Shown: positions 21,124 to 31,589 of the stretch, piece after piece
Position numbering within the stretch: the first letter of the stretch is position 1
Layout: each line of letters begins with the position of its first letter
Source of the DNA: Gnetum montanum
Lineage: Eukaryota; Streptophyta; Gnetopsida; Gnetales; Gnetaceae
Reading direction: 5' to 3'
Length of the DNA stretch: 64,000 bases
Assembly (NCBI GenBank): GCA_015680685.1
Contig: MNCI01003683.1
Coordinates: 322,812 to 386,811, forward strand
Translations under genes and position numbers: made by a program
Notes under the pieces: model-generated
Told to the model about the DNA's origin: nothing
The model's input: the letters and a program-made list of their open reading frames with translations, nothing else
Databases searched by the model: none

Positions 21124-22079
21124 TGATGAGTGGCGAGGTACCCCTACACTCAACCATACAAAACAAGCGTAGCACATGCGATCCGGTCGAGCTCCATAGA
21201 CTAAGTGCCTACACACCCCATGGAACACTTGGGGTTAATCATTCGTTGTCTTCCCAGACTTACTTGTAGTTGTCATAGTGTATGGTTAAGTAAGTCCGAG
21301 GTATATGATTTTTATATCTTTTTATGTTTTTCTCCTATGCTATCGAGGTGACTGGTTAAGAAACTAACTAACTCTAACTAATGACTAAGTCTAAATTACC
21401 TAGCATCAACATCCGTTCCCCTTACCATACACATCCTGAACCAATGCAACCGCGACTACCAAATGCTAATCATTGCTGGGATCACCGTGCATAACGCATG
21501 TGCTCAAAGTGGTCGTACTGAGGCACTTAACTAGGAGGAAAGGGTTGAGAGAATCTATCTAGCCAAAGTGCGATGAGCAGCCGATTCCTTGACTAACCGT
21601 ACACATCTGGGACTACCACTGGGATTACCAAGCATAGATCCTAAATATGCCACTGGGTTACCAAGCAGTCACGGGAGATGCTCGTAATCAAGTTGTACTC
21701 ATACCGCATGCGATGAGTAGCCGATTCCTTGACTATTTGTACACATCCTTAGATGCTCGTAATCAAGTTGTACTCATTCCACATTTTAGGAGTTTAAGGG
21801 TGAGAGAAAAAACAATAAATAAAATCCTATTCCATGCACTGCAAGGTTTATCCGGAAAGCTCGTCTTTATTGCCGTACACAACTTGTGTTCAGGTATAAT
21901 TTTGCTCGAATAAAGATCCATTCACTTTTGGGACTCCTACTGTGGGCACATGGAAAATATTCTATCTCTGGAGTGATCAAACTACCAGAGTTTCCCTACT
22001 TCTAACTTAGGATGGAAAAACAAGGGAGAGCTGCCTCTTATTTATAGATATGGCGGTGGATGCGAATTGCGTCTCATCA
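21124..22079 (-). repeat. 5' LTR, Athila-type
   Basis: It pairs with 15071-16077. In element orientation it opens TGATGAGACGCAATTCGC and reaches TATAAATAAGAGG about 50 bases sooner than its partner, because the GATATC word cluster is deleted here. Confidence 0.85.
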
Positions 22080-22696
22080 ATTACCTAGAACCAAAATGAA
22101 AGGTGGAGTAATTTAAGATCTAATTCATCTACTACCTAGCTAGCCTAACACAAGTACCCATTTCCACTCTTTAGACACATCTTGAATGCATATAGCATTG
22201 TTGGGTTGCCAAACGTTAAGTGTTGTTGGATGATCATGCACTGCACATATAATTGAAGTGCTTGTGCTTATGTTTATTAACAACTAAAAATTAATTACCT
22301 AATTAAAGTGTATTAAAGTAAAGTGCATGAATATTAAATGGATTAAAAGGAACATTAATCTATTCTCAGTGCTGCAAGGATTATCAAAAGGGGTTGTTTT
22401 TTATTTCTGTCACATTGTTGTGTTCAGGTACATCAATGCTTGAACAATGATCTGTACACACTTAGATTCCTATTATGTGCACTTAGATAATATTCTAACT
22501 TTAGAGAAAACAAATTGCAAGAGCTTCGCTATGCTATGACAAAAACTAATCATAAATTGTGTGACCAAGTGCTATATTTATAGGCCAACATATACCCCAC
22601 GATATCAGATATTTGACATCACATCTTGGGCTCTGATATTGGGTATTTGATATTGAGAGGATCCAATATTGGAGCGTGTCAAAATATGATTCATCA
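22080..22696 (-). repeat. 5' LTR of outer Athila-type element, 5' part
   Basis: The LTR interrupted at 15070 continues here and ends TTCATCA at 22696 (CTCATCA with one change). Read on the minus strand its first 120 bases carry decayed words (CAATATTGG, CAATATCA, CTGATATCG) and then CCTATAAATATAG. Confidence 0.75.
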
Positions 22697-23100
22697 AGCA
22701 TCCTGCATAAATACTATTTGTTACATTTTTCACCATTTGTTTGGAGCACTTATCTTAGGTAATAGAAATACTTGCAATAAAAACTATTTTTGGCCTTATA
22801 TTATCACTTCGACATTACTACCATTTATATTATTGAAATTGCATTTAATATACTATCTTACTTTTATTATTTTTTTAAACCTTTTAATTTCAAAATCATA
22901 TTAAGCATTCTACACATGAATAAAGCTTTAAGAAAATATTTGAGGTGCATCTTATTGGTATCATCCAAGTCTACCTAATCATGATTTAATATCTGGTAAC
23001 GTTATTACCAGCAAAATGAACCAGAAATAACTATTTATAACCCTGTAAACATGGAAAATACACTGTAAACGGTTCGTTTGTGTTCCTTACCTTTGAGCTT
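22697..23100. other. No gene seen
   Basis: AT-rich sequence at the outer edge of the nested stack. Nothing recognisable apart from short open frames expected by chance. Confidence 0.5.
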
Positions 23101-23172
23101 GCGGGTTAGCTCAATTGGGAGATTGTCAGACTGAAGATATGAAGGTCGCGTGATTGATCTACGCTCATCGTA
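23101..23172 (+). pseudogene. tRNA-Phe(GAA)-derived sequence with poly-A tail
   Basis: The order and loops of plant tRNA-Phe are readable: TAGCTCAATTGGGAGA in the D arm, TCAGACTGAAGATATGA in the anticodon arm (anticodon GAA, one stem mismatch) and GCGTGATTGATCTACGC in the T arm. The acceptor stem is mispaired, one base is missing near the 5' end and the T loop has lost TTC. It runs straight into 22 A residues (23172-23193), so it looks like a reverse-transcribed copy or the head of a tRNA-derived SINE, not a working tRNA gene. Confidence 0.75.
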
Positions 23173-23193
23173 AAAAAAAAAAAAAAAAAAAAA

Positions 23194-23429
23194 CATTTTT
23201 GGTACCTCTCTGTCAAAGCGGAGAATTTGGGAAATTTTCCTAACTATTTTAAAAACACCATTTTTAAAGATATGCATGTTGCAGGTATGCGTGGAAAGCG
23301 ATTGCTTTGCACGCGAAAAGAAACCCCAGATACGGAAATCCGTTAGATTATGGCTCGCCGGCCGATAAGATAAGGATCATGTATAGGAATAAAGAATAGT
23401 AATAATCCTTAAAATTTTAAGAAAAGTAA
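23194..23429. other. CpG-rich short stretch, no gene
   Basis: Between about 23288 and 23370 CpG is frequent (GCGTGGAAAGCG, CACGCG, GGCTCGCCGGCCG), unlike the CpG-poor retroelements around it. No reading frame is supported. Confidence 0.4.
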
Positions 23430-23720
23430 CTTACAAATCATCTGTTCATTTTATCCAAATGAATTTGTCAAATAGTCTTTACTTTATCTGAAGATACGTC
23501 TTCTTGAGCATCTCCCGTAATTCATGGGCCGTTACTACCTTGGCATAACACTGCAAGAGAAAATAGTCTTAATGTCGATTTTCGTCCAGTCTTCAGCAGA
23601 CATGGTATTAGGTTTGATGATGGATTTGTCTTCAAGGCCAGTTCACAGTCTCTCTGACATCAAAGATCCTACATCAAGATTTTTCAAGCTTCTAAGTTCT
23701 TACCTTCAATGAATCCGCCA
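23430..23720 (-). pseudogene. Possible Copia-type Gag fragment
   Basis: Minus strand. MSAEDWTKIDIKTI at about 23570-23605, followed after a frameshift by AHELREMLKKTYLQ and then RLFDKFIW, has the order of the conserved Copia Gag block (acidic-Trp motif, then L-W-x-x-L-x-x-x-Y). It is short and broken by stops. Recognition is by pattern only. No Copia LTR or pol is visible nearby. Confidence 0.4.
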
Positions 23721-25351
23721 GTAGCTTGCGACTTCTCGGTAACACCGTTAATAATGCTTGATACCCACAGTTGGTTACTACATTACCTGAAAAAAAGAAA
23801 AGAAGAGAAAAGAAATATATGAATCGGAACAATTCATAAACAGAATAGCCACCAGAGAATAGGGAAGCAAAAGAAACTGCAAATTTATTGGAATAAAAAA
23901 CAGAACAACAAACACAAAAGAAGAATGCACTGAATTTGCAATTGAGTAAAATAAAAGAGTATAGATTTCTCTGGTACAAAACTTAGTGCAGAACCCGCTA
24001 CAGGGGAGAATTCACAAATAAAAACCAAGGTGGTAAAACTAAGAATGATATAAAAGAACACGAGAGAACATCGAAAGAAGCAGAAAAAGTGAGAAGAGAG
24101 GACAAAACTGCTAGTGCTGCTGGATTACAGCTGTCCAATGGCTGCCATTGACTTATACCACTGTAGGGTTTTTGCAAGTCCTAACCGGGTTGCGGGTTCT
24201 TCAAGCCTGTTGAGTGATGAGACATGGGTCATGAGCTAGGTTTGGACAGTATTTTATGAATATTTTAAATATAAAGAATTATCCATGCTAGCATTTTGAA
24301 CGAGTCTTTCACATTGAAACCACGGTCTTTTATTCAGTAATAAGTTTTCTCTTGACGAGCGCTTTATGATAAAATTATTTATTTCAAGTAACAAAATCTA
24401 CGTGGTAAAGTAAAAGTAGTTGCGTTTCCACGAAACTCAGAGTCAAAATAATAGTTTCGGTAGAAAAGTTCTCTTGCTTTAGCATTATAATAATAATAAT
24501 TTAGTTCGTGTGACCATGAGAGCTCCTTCTTAGTGTTATGACCAAACAATTATTTTAGCATGATTAAAGATTCTCTTGGAGGTAGCTTGGTAGTTGGCTT
24601 CTCAGCTCAAAAGGGGAAGAAGTAACTTAATCATGCACTTCTAACTATTTTATAAATACTTCAGCTAAAAATTGAATATGAATAATGTGGCCAAGAATTC
24701 AACAAACGATGCACCTACCAATAATTCATATTTATGCTTTACTCTAGGCATGGAATTCCACTACATTATTGACATTTTGAATTATCAATAGCAATTAATG
24801 AAGGAAAGAAATATTGAGATTTAATAACTATTCTAAAATATATAGCATGTACATTTTTACAATTTATTTTTAAATTTCAAATTTCAAAACATTTCAATAG
24901 CCAAAAAAATTTCTACAACTTTCAAATCATAGCTTGTATTTTTTTGAGCTTAATTAATTTCAATTTTCTTTTTCACATTTTCAATTTCTTAAAACATAAT
25001 TAAACACCTGTGGTTATTTCCAATAAACTTGGAAACCTTTAAATAAGATAAACACAATATAGAAATAAGAATTTTAAGTGAACATCCTTGTAACAGTCCA
25101 CTAATTGAGGCTTAGACTAACAAGCTATTAGAGAGGAAATGAAACAAAACATAATAAAAATTGAAGGATTTCAATAGAAATTCACAAGTAAAGCAATAGA
25201 CATCTACAAAGACATAGACACAAAGGGATACAAAATACATAAAAAGTTAAAATAATACTTGTAAAAATATGAATTTAAATGTTCAAAAAGTAATGTAAAT
25301 AGTTTCTTGTATACCAAACCTTATTTATTCACTAATAACAATTTGAAGTCC
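23721..25351. other. No gene seen
   Basis: AT-rich, with purine-rich stretches (23780-24120). No LTR ends, RNA gene or coding frame could be supported. Confidence 0.5.
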
Positions 25352-25356
25352 CTAAT
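25352..25356. repeat. Target-site duplication CTAAT (left)
   Basis: CTAAT precedes the LTR at 25357 and recurs at 31193-31197 after the second LTR. Confidence 0.85.
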
Positions 25357-25927
25357 TGTGACATCCTATTCTTAGATGTCATGGAAAATGTCAAATATAC
25401 ATTATATTAGAGATTATGCATAAGAAGAAAATATACCAAATGTGAAATATATGTAACATTTGACATTATGCATAAAGGAAATAGCAGAGAAAGTGCAGAA
25501 AGAAAAAGAAAAGAATGCTTTATTGATATGGAATAGTGTATCTGGATCATACTTTGAGAGTGTTCCTTGGGGTTTTCTTCCTTTGGCACCTATCCCTTAC
25601 AAGCAATCCAACAACCACTATGGTTAGGCCTACAACCAGCTAGAAGGGATGGCCAGTCCACCTCCTATCTTGCTTCACTCAACTCTTGTGACTTGCTTGT
25701 ACCGACTCTAACACTCCATGCTAACACAACCTCTAGCCCCAAGTATAAATGCTTTAGGTCAAACTCCCAAAGGTTATCTTAACAGACATGCCTGTTATTA
25801 CAACATGCCCTTTTGGGTCTTAATTACAACTACCTTTTCGGGTCTTGTTACGATAACAATAATACTTATTATAAAGAGACACCATCTTTGTTATGCAGCA
25901 ACATCATTTGGGAATGGGGACATGACA
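25357..25927 (-). repeat. 3' LTR of the CCR4-carrying element
   Basis: TGTGACATCC...GGGGACATGACA. It aligns throughout with 30620-31192, with many scattered substitutions, implying an old insertion. Confidence 0.85.
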
Positions 25928-26360
25928 ATCTACCCCCTTAGGTTTCGTTCATCCTCGAATGAGTCCATGTTAGTGTCTTTTTCCAGCTATAGTATTTCTT
26001 TCATGATCCTATGCTCCATCAATTTGATTCTTCCTTTGAACTTGAAATTGTTTCTTGCTTATTCAACAAACAAAATATATGTGAGAAAAATATATGGAAA
26101 ATTAAATATTACTTTATTATTATTTACCTCATTTTCTAATGTAATGACAAGAGATAAATTAAAGATCTACCAACCACCAATCACTAATCTAACTAGGGTC
26201 ACACAAGGTGCAACTCAAATTTGGTTATCTAAGTGAAGGTAGGGAAAATTCTTTATTTCCAACTTTCATCACCTTAGATATTTTTCTTGACTAATTAAAA
26301 TATAAATTAAAAATGAATAAAATAATAAGATCATCAATAAAAGTAAGGGTGGGATACTTC
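25928..26360 (-). other. 3' internal part with polypurine tract; possible pol tail
   Basis: Next to the LTR the minus strand reads MDSFEDERNLRG and then the G-rich tract. An acidic end of this kind just before the tract is seen in chromovirus polyproteins, so this may be the last scrap of an original pol. It is otherwise AT-rich with no supported gene. Confidence 0.4.
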
Positions 26361-27566
26361 TTAATCTTGATCAACCTTATGAACTAATGGGAGTAATTGT
26401 AATGTTTCCATAATTGGTATGTGATCTGATGGTCTTGTTCGGGCTAGCAAGGCTTGATCTTGATTCTTCTCAGCTTCTTCTTTAGAAATTAACTCTAGTA
26501 ACTTGGTAACTTTGAAGAATTAAACATTGTACCAAATATAATCTAGGGTCTCAATGAAGAATTTTGTTTACCCATCCTCATTAATCATTGTAGAGTAATT
26601 GTTAAACTATGGTTTTGATGAGCATTATCCATCAACATGATTTGTTCCTGAATTGTAGAATTTGATTTATCTACTGAAGATTCAAAGTAAGCAGAATATG
26701 CACATGCTAATGGAATTTCATGCTAAATTGATGGAAACATCTTCTTCAAATAAGGTTCATTTTTCAAATATTCCTTTATAGATTCATATTTTACAAATTA
26801 ATAAACACTACTTCCAACTTTTGCATTTGAAGTCTCCACAAAGAATAAATGGAACTAGATTGCTATAACTTGGAAATAACATATTCTTTAAACTTTCTTC
26901 TATTTGCTTAATTAAGTATGCTCCTTGACACAATCTAACATCAGAACATGTTGGTTTGGCAATCAAATATGTGTTAACCATGCATACACATCTTCCTGAT
27001 AGATGAAGTTCTAGAATCACTACCAAGGCTATGTGATTTTTCCAAAATCTTAACTATTCTTTCTTGTCAAATGCTTGAAGTTCTAGAATTTCAAAAATCA
27101 TATTTTCTAAACTCCATTCAAATCTTTGTACCAATTCAAACTCAGCTTCTTTATAAAAGATTGCACAACCATCCATGTTGTGATTTCTGCAGTTAGCTAA
27201 TCTATATGGCTCAAAAGAACAACTTCCATAAGAACCTTTTTGCTTATAAATACCTCTGTATCCCATCTTTCCCAAGTTTGTTTAGAATTGATATAGAAAT
27301 TCCCATGGCAAGAATTCTTGTAGGCATAAAACACCAGCATCCAAATCTTGTAACTCTACTAAAATGCATGGGTATCAATATTCGTACCAATCCAATGCCC
27401 ATGGTGGACATAAAAAATGTTATTTCTCACTCACTAGGGATCTTGCAAACATGTTCTATGTTACAACTTTCATTCTAATTCTTGGAGTCTCTTCTAAATC
27501 ATTTTTCTTCATGAGTATCATACTCCTTGTCGAAATGAGACTTTGAGTCTCCATGTTGTTCACCAT
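26361..27566 (-). pseudogene. CCR4-type deadenylase (EEP domain) sequence captured in an LTR element, decayed
   Basis: Minus strand, M at 27566 to stop at 26361, 402 codons with start and stop in one frame. The CCR4 exonuclease order is clear: CPPWALDW, then LCLQE (catalytic Glu), MGYRGIYKQK, MDGCAIFYK, VNTYL (normally N-T-H), ILCGDF (normally followed by N-S, here KC), ETLDYIWY, LLELISKEEAEKNQ and finally SDHIPI with the catalytic His. Plant CCR4 genes have introns across this domain; none is evident here, so the source was probably mRNA. About ten in-frame stops lie within, and the part at about 26800-26600 reads in another frame. CCR4 proteins shorten mRNA poly-A tails in the CCR4-NOT complex. 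The altered NTH and GDFNS motifs mean this copy is dead. Confidence 0.8.
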
Positions 27567-28212
27567 ATGTTTTGATTGCAGGATGGATTAATATACATTT
27601 TCTAGATGATTGAAGATTCTTCTATTTTATCAACTAATTCTCCAACTAATACATCAACTAATCATTAACTAATACATCGATTGATAATTAACCACATCAA
27701 CTAAATAACTACATTATCTAATTTTAGTAATATATAATTACATTACCTAATTTTTAGTAACATTTAACTATATTATCTGATTCTTAATAGCCTTTCTACC
27801 CCCCTTGAGAACATTGACTTTGGCAGTGTGACTAATGACATGCCATAGTGATCTTAAGGTGCTAAATAGGTTAAATTCATTAGGAAAAATTTATGATATC
27901 AATGAATTATTAGGTACTCATATGATAAATCTAACCTCACCATTGAATTCATAAGGGTGAAAAATTTTGGAAGTAACTATTCATATGTTGAAAAAGAACA
28001 TTGTATGCTTGAGTTATGCTAAAATTAAATTTTGAGGATCTTGAGGCATTATATCAGGCAAGGAGTAAAAACTAATTTTTGGGGTTCCTTGGGATGGATA
28101 TGACTTAACCATTATGTTTGGAAGGTTGAAAACTCTAGGAAAAAACTCTTCATTTGCTGAAAATAGGTTCCGAAATTAAAATTTATGGCTTTTGGAGTCT
28201 AGGACCTTTGGC
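27567..28212. other. Non-coding interior of the CCR4-carrying element
   Basis: AT-rich. A second G-rich run on the minus strand (AAGGGGGGTAGAAAGGC, about 27790-27806) resembles a polypurine tract and could mark an older nested end, but no LTR edge follows it. Confidence 0.4.
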
Positions 28213-28305
28213 ATGAAAAACAAAACTTCTCGAGAGGTCACCCATCCTAGCTCTACTCTAGAATGAGCACATTTAATTATGGAATTTTTATTCTTGTGGA
28301 TACTA
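28213..28305 (-). ncRNA. 5S-rRNA-like segment, decayed
   Basis: The minus strand reads AATTCCATAATTAAATGTGC, then GAGTAGAGCTAGGATGGGTG and ACCTCTCGAGAAGTTTTG. This follows the 3' two thirds of plant 5S rRNA, including the internal promoter boxes (AAGTTAAGCGTGC and AGGATGGGTGACCTC), with about a quarter of bases changed. It is in the same orientation as the element. Cassandra TRIM elements carry 5S in their LTRs; here it is internal. It is not a functional 5S gene. Confidence 0.65.
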
Positions 28306-28439
28306 GGGTACCAAATTTAAATTTGAAAATTATTTTCTTGCATTTCTAATTTAAATTAACAAGTCAATGATGGAAATTTCAGTTTTTCCATTAGTTGACG
28401 AGTAATTGAAAATTTTTTGTCAAATCATGGAGAATTTTT

Positions 28440-29640
28440 TATTTCATTCCAATGACAACAATGGGAGTGGTGGCGCACTGGTGGTGGCTTAGGTGGCTAC
28501 TAGACAACATTGGTGGCCATGCTGGATGTGTTGATTAGGGTAGTGGCAAGCAAGGAGGTGTACGTTAGTAGTGGTGTTGCTGCATTTTTTTGTGGTAGTG
28601 TAATGTTTTCTACTATGCAATCTATGTAGGGCCAGTGAGGCTAGCATAGGCTAGCTCAACCCTTAGGTAGGTATGTGGGGCCTCCACATGGGCTTGCACA
28701 ACCCTTTTTCAAAGTATGTGTGACCCTTTTCTTCGGCTCACGTGGCCCTTAGGGCTTACATGGTCCTTCTTGGGGCTTGCATGACCCTCCACATGGCTTG
28801 TGCAGCCTCAAACAAGGTCAACAAGGCCCTTCACATGGCCTACATGGCCCTAAATAAGGCTAGTGCAACCCATCAATAGGGCATGCATGACCCCAAAACA
28901 TGTTGACAACAAGGGTTTTTTTGGTGTTGGAGGGAAGCATGGGAGGTGATGATCCATGACATTGTTGATTTTTATAGAGCACTGTAACATGTTCAAAAAC
29001 ACAACAAAAAATTTTAGAGGTAGTGAAATGGTGGCGATAAGGGTTTTTGCTATGTGGTAGGCAATGGGTGCATGTGGTGGCAACAACGACATTTGTACCT
29101 AGCCTATGTGATAAGCAGCGACGCAGAGGCAATAGGTGTATGTGGAGGCAACGAGTGTGAGGCAAGACGTGTAGAAGGCAACGTTAGGGGGTGAAGGTGG
29201 TGGCAAGTAGAAGATCACACAAGGTAGTAGAAGCAAGTGTTATCAATCGTTTCTATTGCTATCAATCATTTGCTAGCCATGAGGTTTCAATAAGTGGTAT
29301 GCATGTCAAGGGTAGGTGTATAGTAGGCAAATGTAGCAGGAGTGAGATGGTGGCAGAATGATGGGTGGTGGTGGAGGGTGCAGGAAGTGAAATTTTTAGT
29401 TTTGGTTATGCATTTTGGTGGTTGGCACAGTAGCTGATAGTAGTAGGAGCAGTGGCACCAAGGCAGTGGATGACAGAGCAACACGATGCATGGTGGGCAG
29501 CATGGTCGCTGTTTACAAGCAGGCCATGGTCACTGTTATCGATAGGGTAGGCCATGGTCACTGCTGCTGCTAGGATAGGGTGACATGGAGCTGTGACAGA
29601 TGCTAACCCTAGGGCCAAGGTCACTAAGAAAATATTTTTT
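28440..29640. repeat. GC-richer region of repeated short words
   Basis: From 28620 to 28880 a word like GGCTTGCATGRCCCT (variants GGCTTACATGGTCCT, GGCCTACATGGCCCT) recurs about ten times at irregular spacing. From 28990 to 29620 units like GGTGGCAACGA and GGTAGGCAATGG recur. Open frames here read as His/Cys/Pro-rich by composition and are not believable genes. Confidence 0.55.
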
Positions 29641-30605
29641 AATTTTTTTAAATTTTATTTTTAAATTTACTAATATATTATTTTTTTAAAAAATAAATTT
29701 TTTATTTCATTTTTTTTAAAATGGGATTTTAAAGAGTGGGGGGTGGTCGAGGTTTGAATCCATGATCTGTAACTTAAATTTTTTTTAATAACTTTTTATT
29801 ATTATTTTATTCTACCAATGACATGGTGGTTCAGCTGATGACAAGGTGGAGGTTCAATATGGATAAATGTTAATTCTAGGTTGAATCTTGACCCTAAAGT
29901 TTTGACATTTTTTTGTTTAAATAATAAATTAATAATTTAATATCAGTTAATGAACATATAATGAGAAACTTTAAACATCAATATCACTCAAACCATCAAT
30001 CTTCTTAAGATGAAATTTGTGTTGTTGGAATTGTCTCAATGAGTACTATGCGTTGGATATAGTTTTAGGGTTCAACAATGGAATTGATTTTTCAAGAATT
30101 CAAAGGACCAAACTAGCCTATTTTGTTGAATTGACATTTCTAGGCTAACATATGGTAACTTGAAATCTTTTAGATTTTACTTGGATAATGGATTTTAGAA
30201 AAGCAAGATCAATTTAAGTTATGGTTACTAACTTTCTTGAAAGAAATTTAACAATGATCTTAATCAATTAATAATTATAGTATTAAGATGGGTAAGAGTT
30301 ACTTGGAGTGGACTAGTGTATCATTATCTTACCAACATCTCTTGTAATTAATGAATCTTGATGAGATGTGATTAGATCTTTGTTGCTTAATGATATCCAT
30401 GAAAGAATGTTTTTGGTTGTTGGGATCTAGATGGATGATCCATTGTTCATGAAATCAATGGAAAGGTATCTTCTCACTTACATCATAGACATATGGTGCA
30501 TGTGGTGATGATTAATGGCTTTCCTTGTGTTGTGGCTTTATGGTTCACTATCAGGTTCATGTTGTAGTTAGCCCATAATTCTAAATGGCCTGTGGATCAT
30601 GGTTT
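29641..30605. other. No gene seen
   Basis: AT-rich interior leading to the primer site. Nothing coding supported. Confidence 0.5.
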
Positions 30606-30619
30606 GCTTTGATACAAAT
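30606..30619 (-). other. Primer-binding site resembling initiator tRNA-Met
   Basis: ATTTGTATCAAAGC on the minus strand abuts the 5' LTR. TTGTATCAAAGC differs from TGGTATCAGAGC by two bases. Confidence 0.6.
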
Positions 30620-31192
30620 TGTGACATCCCGTTCTTGGATGTCATGGCATACATCAAATATAAATTATATTAGAAATTATGCAGAAGAAGAAAATATAAC
30701 AAATGTGAAATATATGTAACATTTGACATTATGTGTAAAGGAAATAATAGAAAATGTGTAGAAAAAGAAAAGAAAAGAATGCTTTATTGATATGGAATAG
30801 TGTATCTGAATCATGCTCTAAGAGTGTTCCTTGGGTTCTTTTTCCTTTTGCATTTATCTGTTAGAGGCAATCCAGCATTGCTAGCATGATTAGGCCTACA
30901 ACAAGCCAAAAGGAATAGCCAATCCACTTCTTATCATGCTTCACCTAGCTCACGTGACTTGCTTGTACTAGCTCCATCACTCCATGTTAGCATGACCTCT
31001 AAATCCATGTGTAAATTCCTTAGGTCAAACTCCCAAAGATTCCCTTAACAAACATGTCCATTATTACAACATGCCCTTTCAGGTCTTAATTACAACTACC
31101 TTTTGAGTCTTGTTAGGATAACAATAACACTTATTATGAAGAGACATCATCTTTGTTATGCAGCAACATTATTTGGGAATGGGGACATGACA
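30620..31192 (-). repeat. 5' LTR of the CCR4-carrying element
   Basis: TGTGACATCCCGTTCTTGG...GACATGACA, followed by the duplicated CTAAT at 31193-31197. Confidence 0.85.
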
Positions 31193-31197
31193 CTAAT

Positions 31198-31589
31198 GCC
31201 CAAAAAAAAATACAAAATATGCATATAAAGTTATATCACTAGAATAATCCAATAAATTTTTAATATATAATCAAAACATTGGACTACTAACAATATAAAA
31301 TATTAACTACGTATAAATTTAAAATTTACATTACTAGATTAAATAAAGAATAAAAAAGGTAGCCTACACCAAGTACAAGAACTTGATAAATATTACAGTC
31401 TTATAAATTACATCACATAGCCAACTTAAATAAAATATTATATATTTAAATGCTAATATAACTCTAGCTTCCCTAGCTACTTCTCAAACTAACATTTATA
31501 ACACTTGAAAGATAAAATAATGGAAGAAGTTAGTCCATAAACATAGTAGGGAAAATATATTATAAGTACTTCCTTAAGGATTTTAAAAC
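31198..31589. other. No gene seen
   Basis: AT-rich flank that also formed the target site of the CCR4-carrying element. Nothing recognised. Confidence 0.5.

Larger units (their letters stand above)
15071..22079 (-). mobile_element. Athila-type element with both LTRs and 5-base duplication, pol deleted
   Basis: LTRs at 15071-16077 and 21124-22079 flank a 5 kb interior, and ATTAC flanks the whole. The minus-strand order is LTR, primer site (TTGGCACCGTTGCCAAGAAC, 21123-21104), gag from 20982, protease, then a direct jump into the 3' non-coding region and the polypurine tract (ATGGGGGTA, 16078-16086). RT, RNase H and integrase are absent. By eye the first 455 aligned LTR bases differ at about 42 positions (about 9%), mostly transitions, so the insertion is not recent. 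Confidence 0.85.
3780..22696 (-). mobile_element. Older Athila-type Ty3/gypsy element, disrupted by two other elements
   Basis: Read on the minus strand it runs: 5' LTR (22696-22080 and 15070-14841), tRNA-Asp-like primer site (14840-14823), gag start (14680-14110), then after an interruption protease, RT, RNase H and integrase (7005-3780). No 3' LTR is seen on the left. The TGTTGATG element lies between its gag and protease, and a younger Athila-type element lies inside its LTR with a clean 5-base duplication. Most of gag is missing at the first interruption, so that junction was not a simple insertion. Confidence 0.7.
25357..31192 (-). mobile_element. LTR retrotransposon carrying a CCR4-like host sequence
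   Basis: Two LTRs of about 570 bases (25357-25927, 30620-31192), TGTGACATCC...GACATGACA in window orientation, flank 4.7 kb, and CTAAT flanks the whole. Orientation is minus: the primer site ATTTGTATCAAAGC (30619-30606) resembles the initiator-Met site TGGTATCAGAGC, and the polypurine tract CTAAGGGGGTAGAT (25941-25928) borders the left LTR. LTR ends and primer site suit the chromovirus branch of Ty3/gypsy. No gag, RT or integrase core is seen. The sense strand instead carries a deadenylase-like frame (27566-26361) and a 5S-rRNA-like block. The element is therefore non-autonomous. Confidence 0.85.

Noticed and set aside
23101-23172. Functional tRNA-Phe gene
   Set aside because: Mispaired acceptor stem, missing base, altered T loop, and a directly attached poly-A tract.
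28850-29624. His/Cys/Pro-rich open frames on the minus strand as small genes
   Set aside because: They arise from the biased, word-repeated composition, overlap in several frames, and have no recognisable domain.
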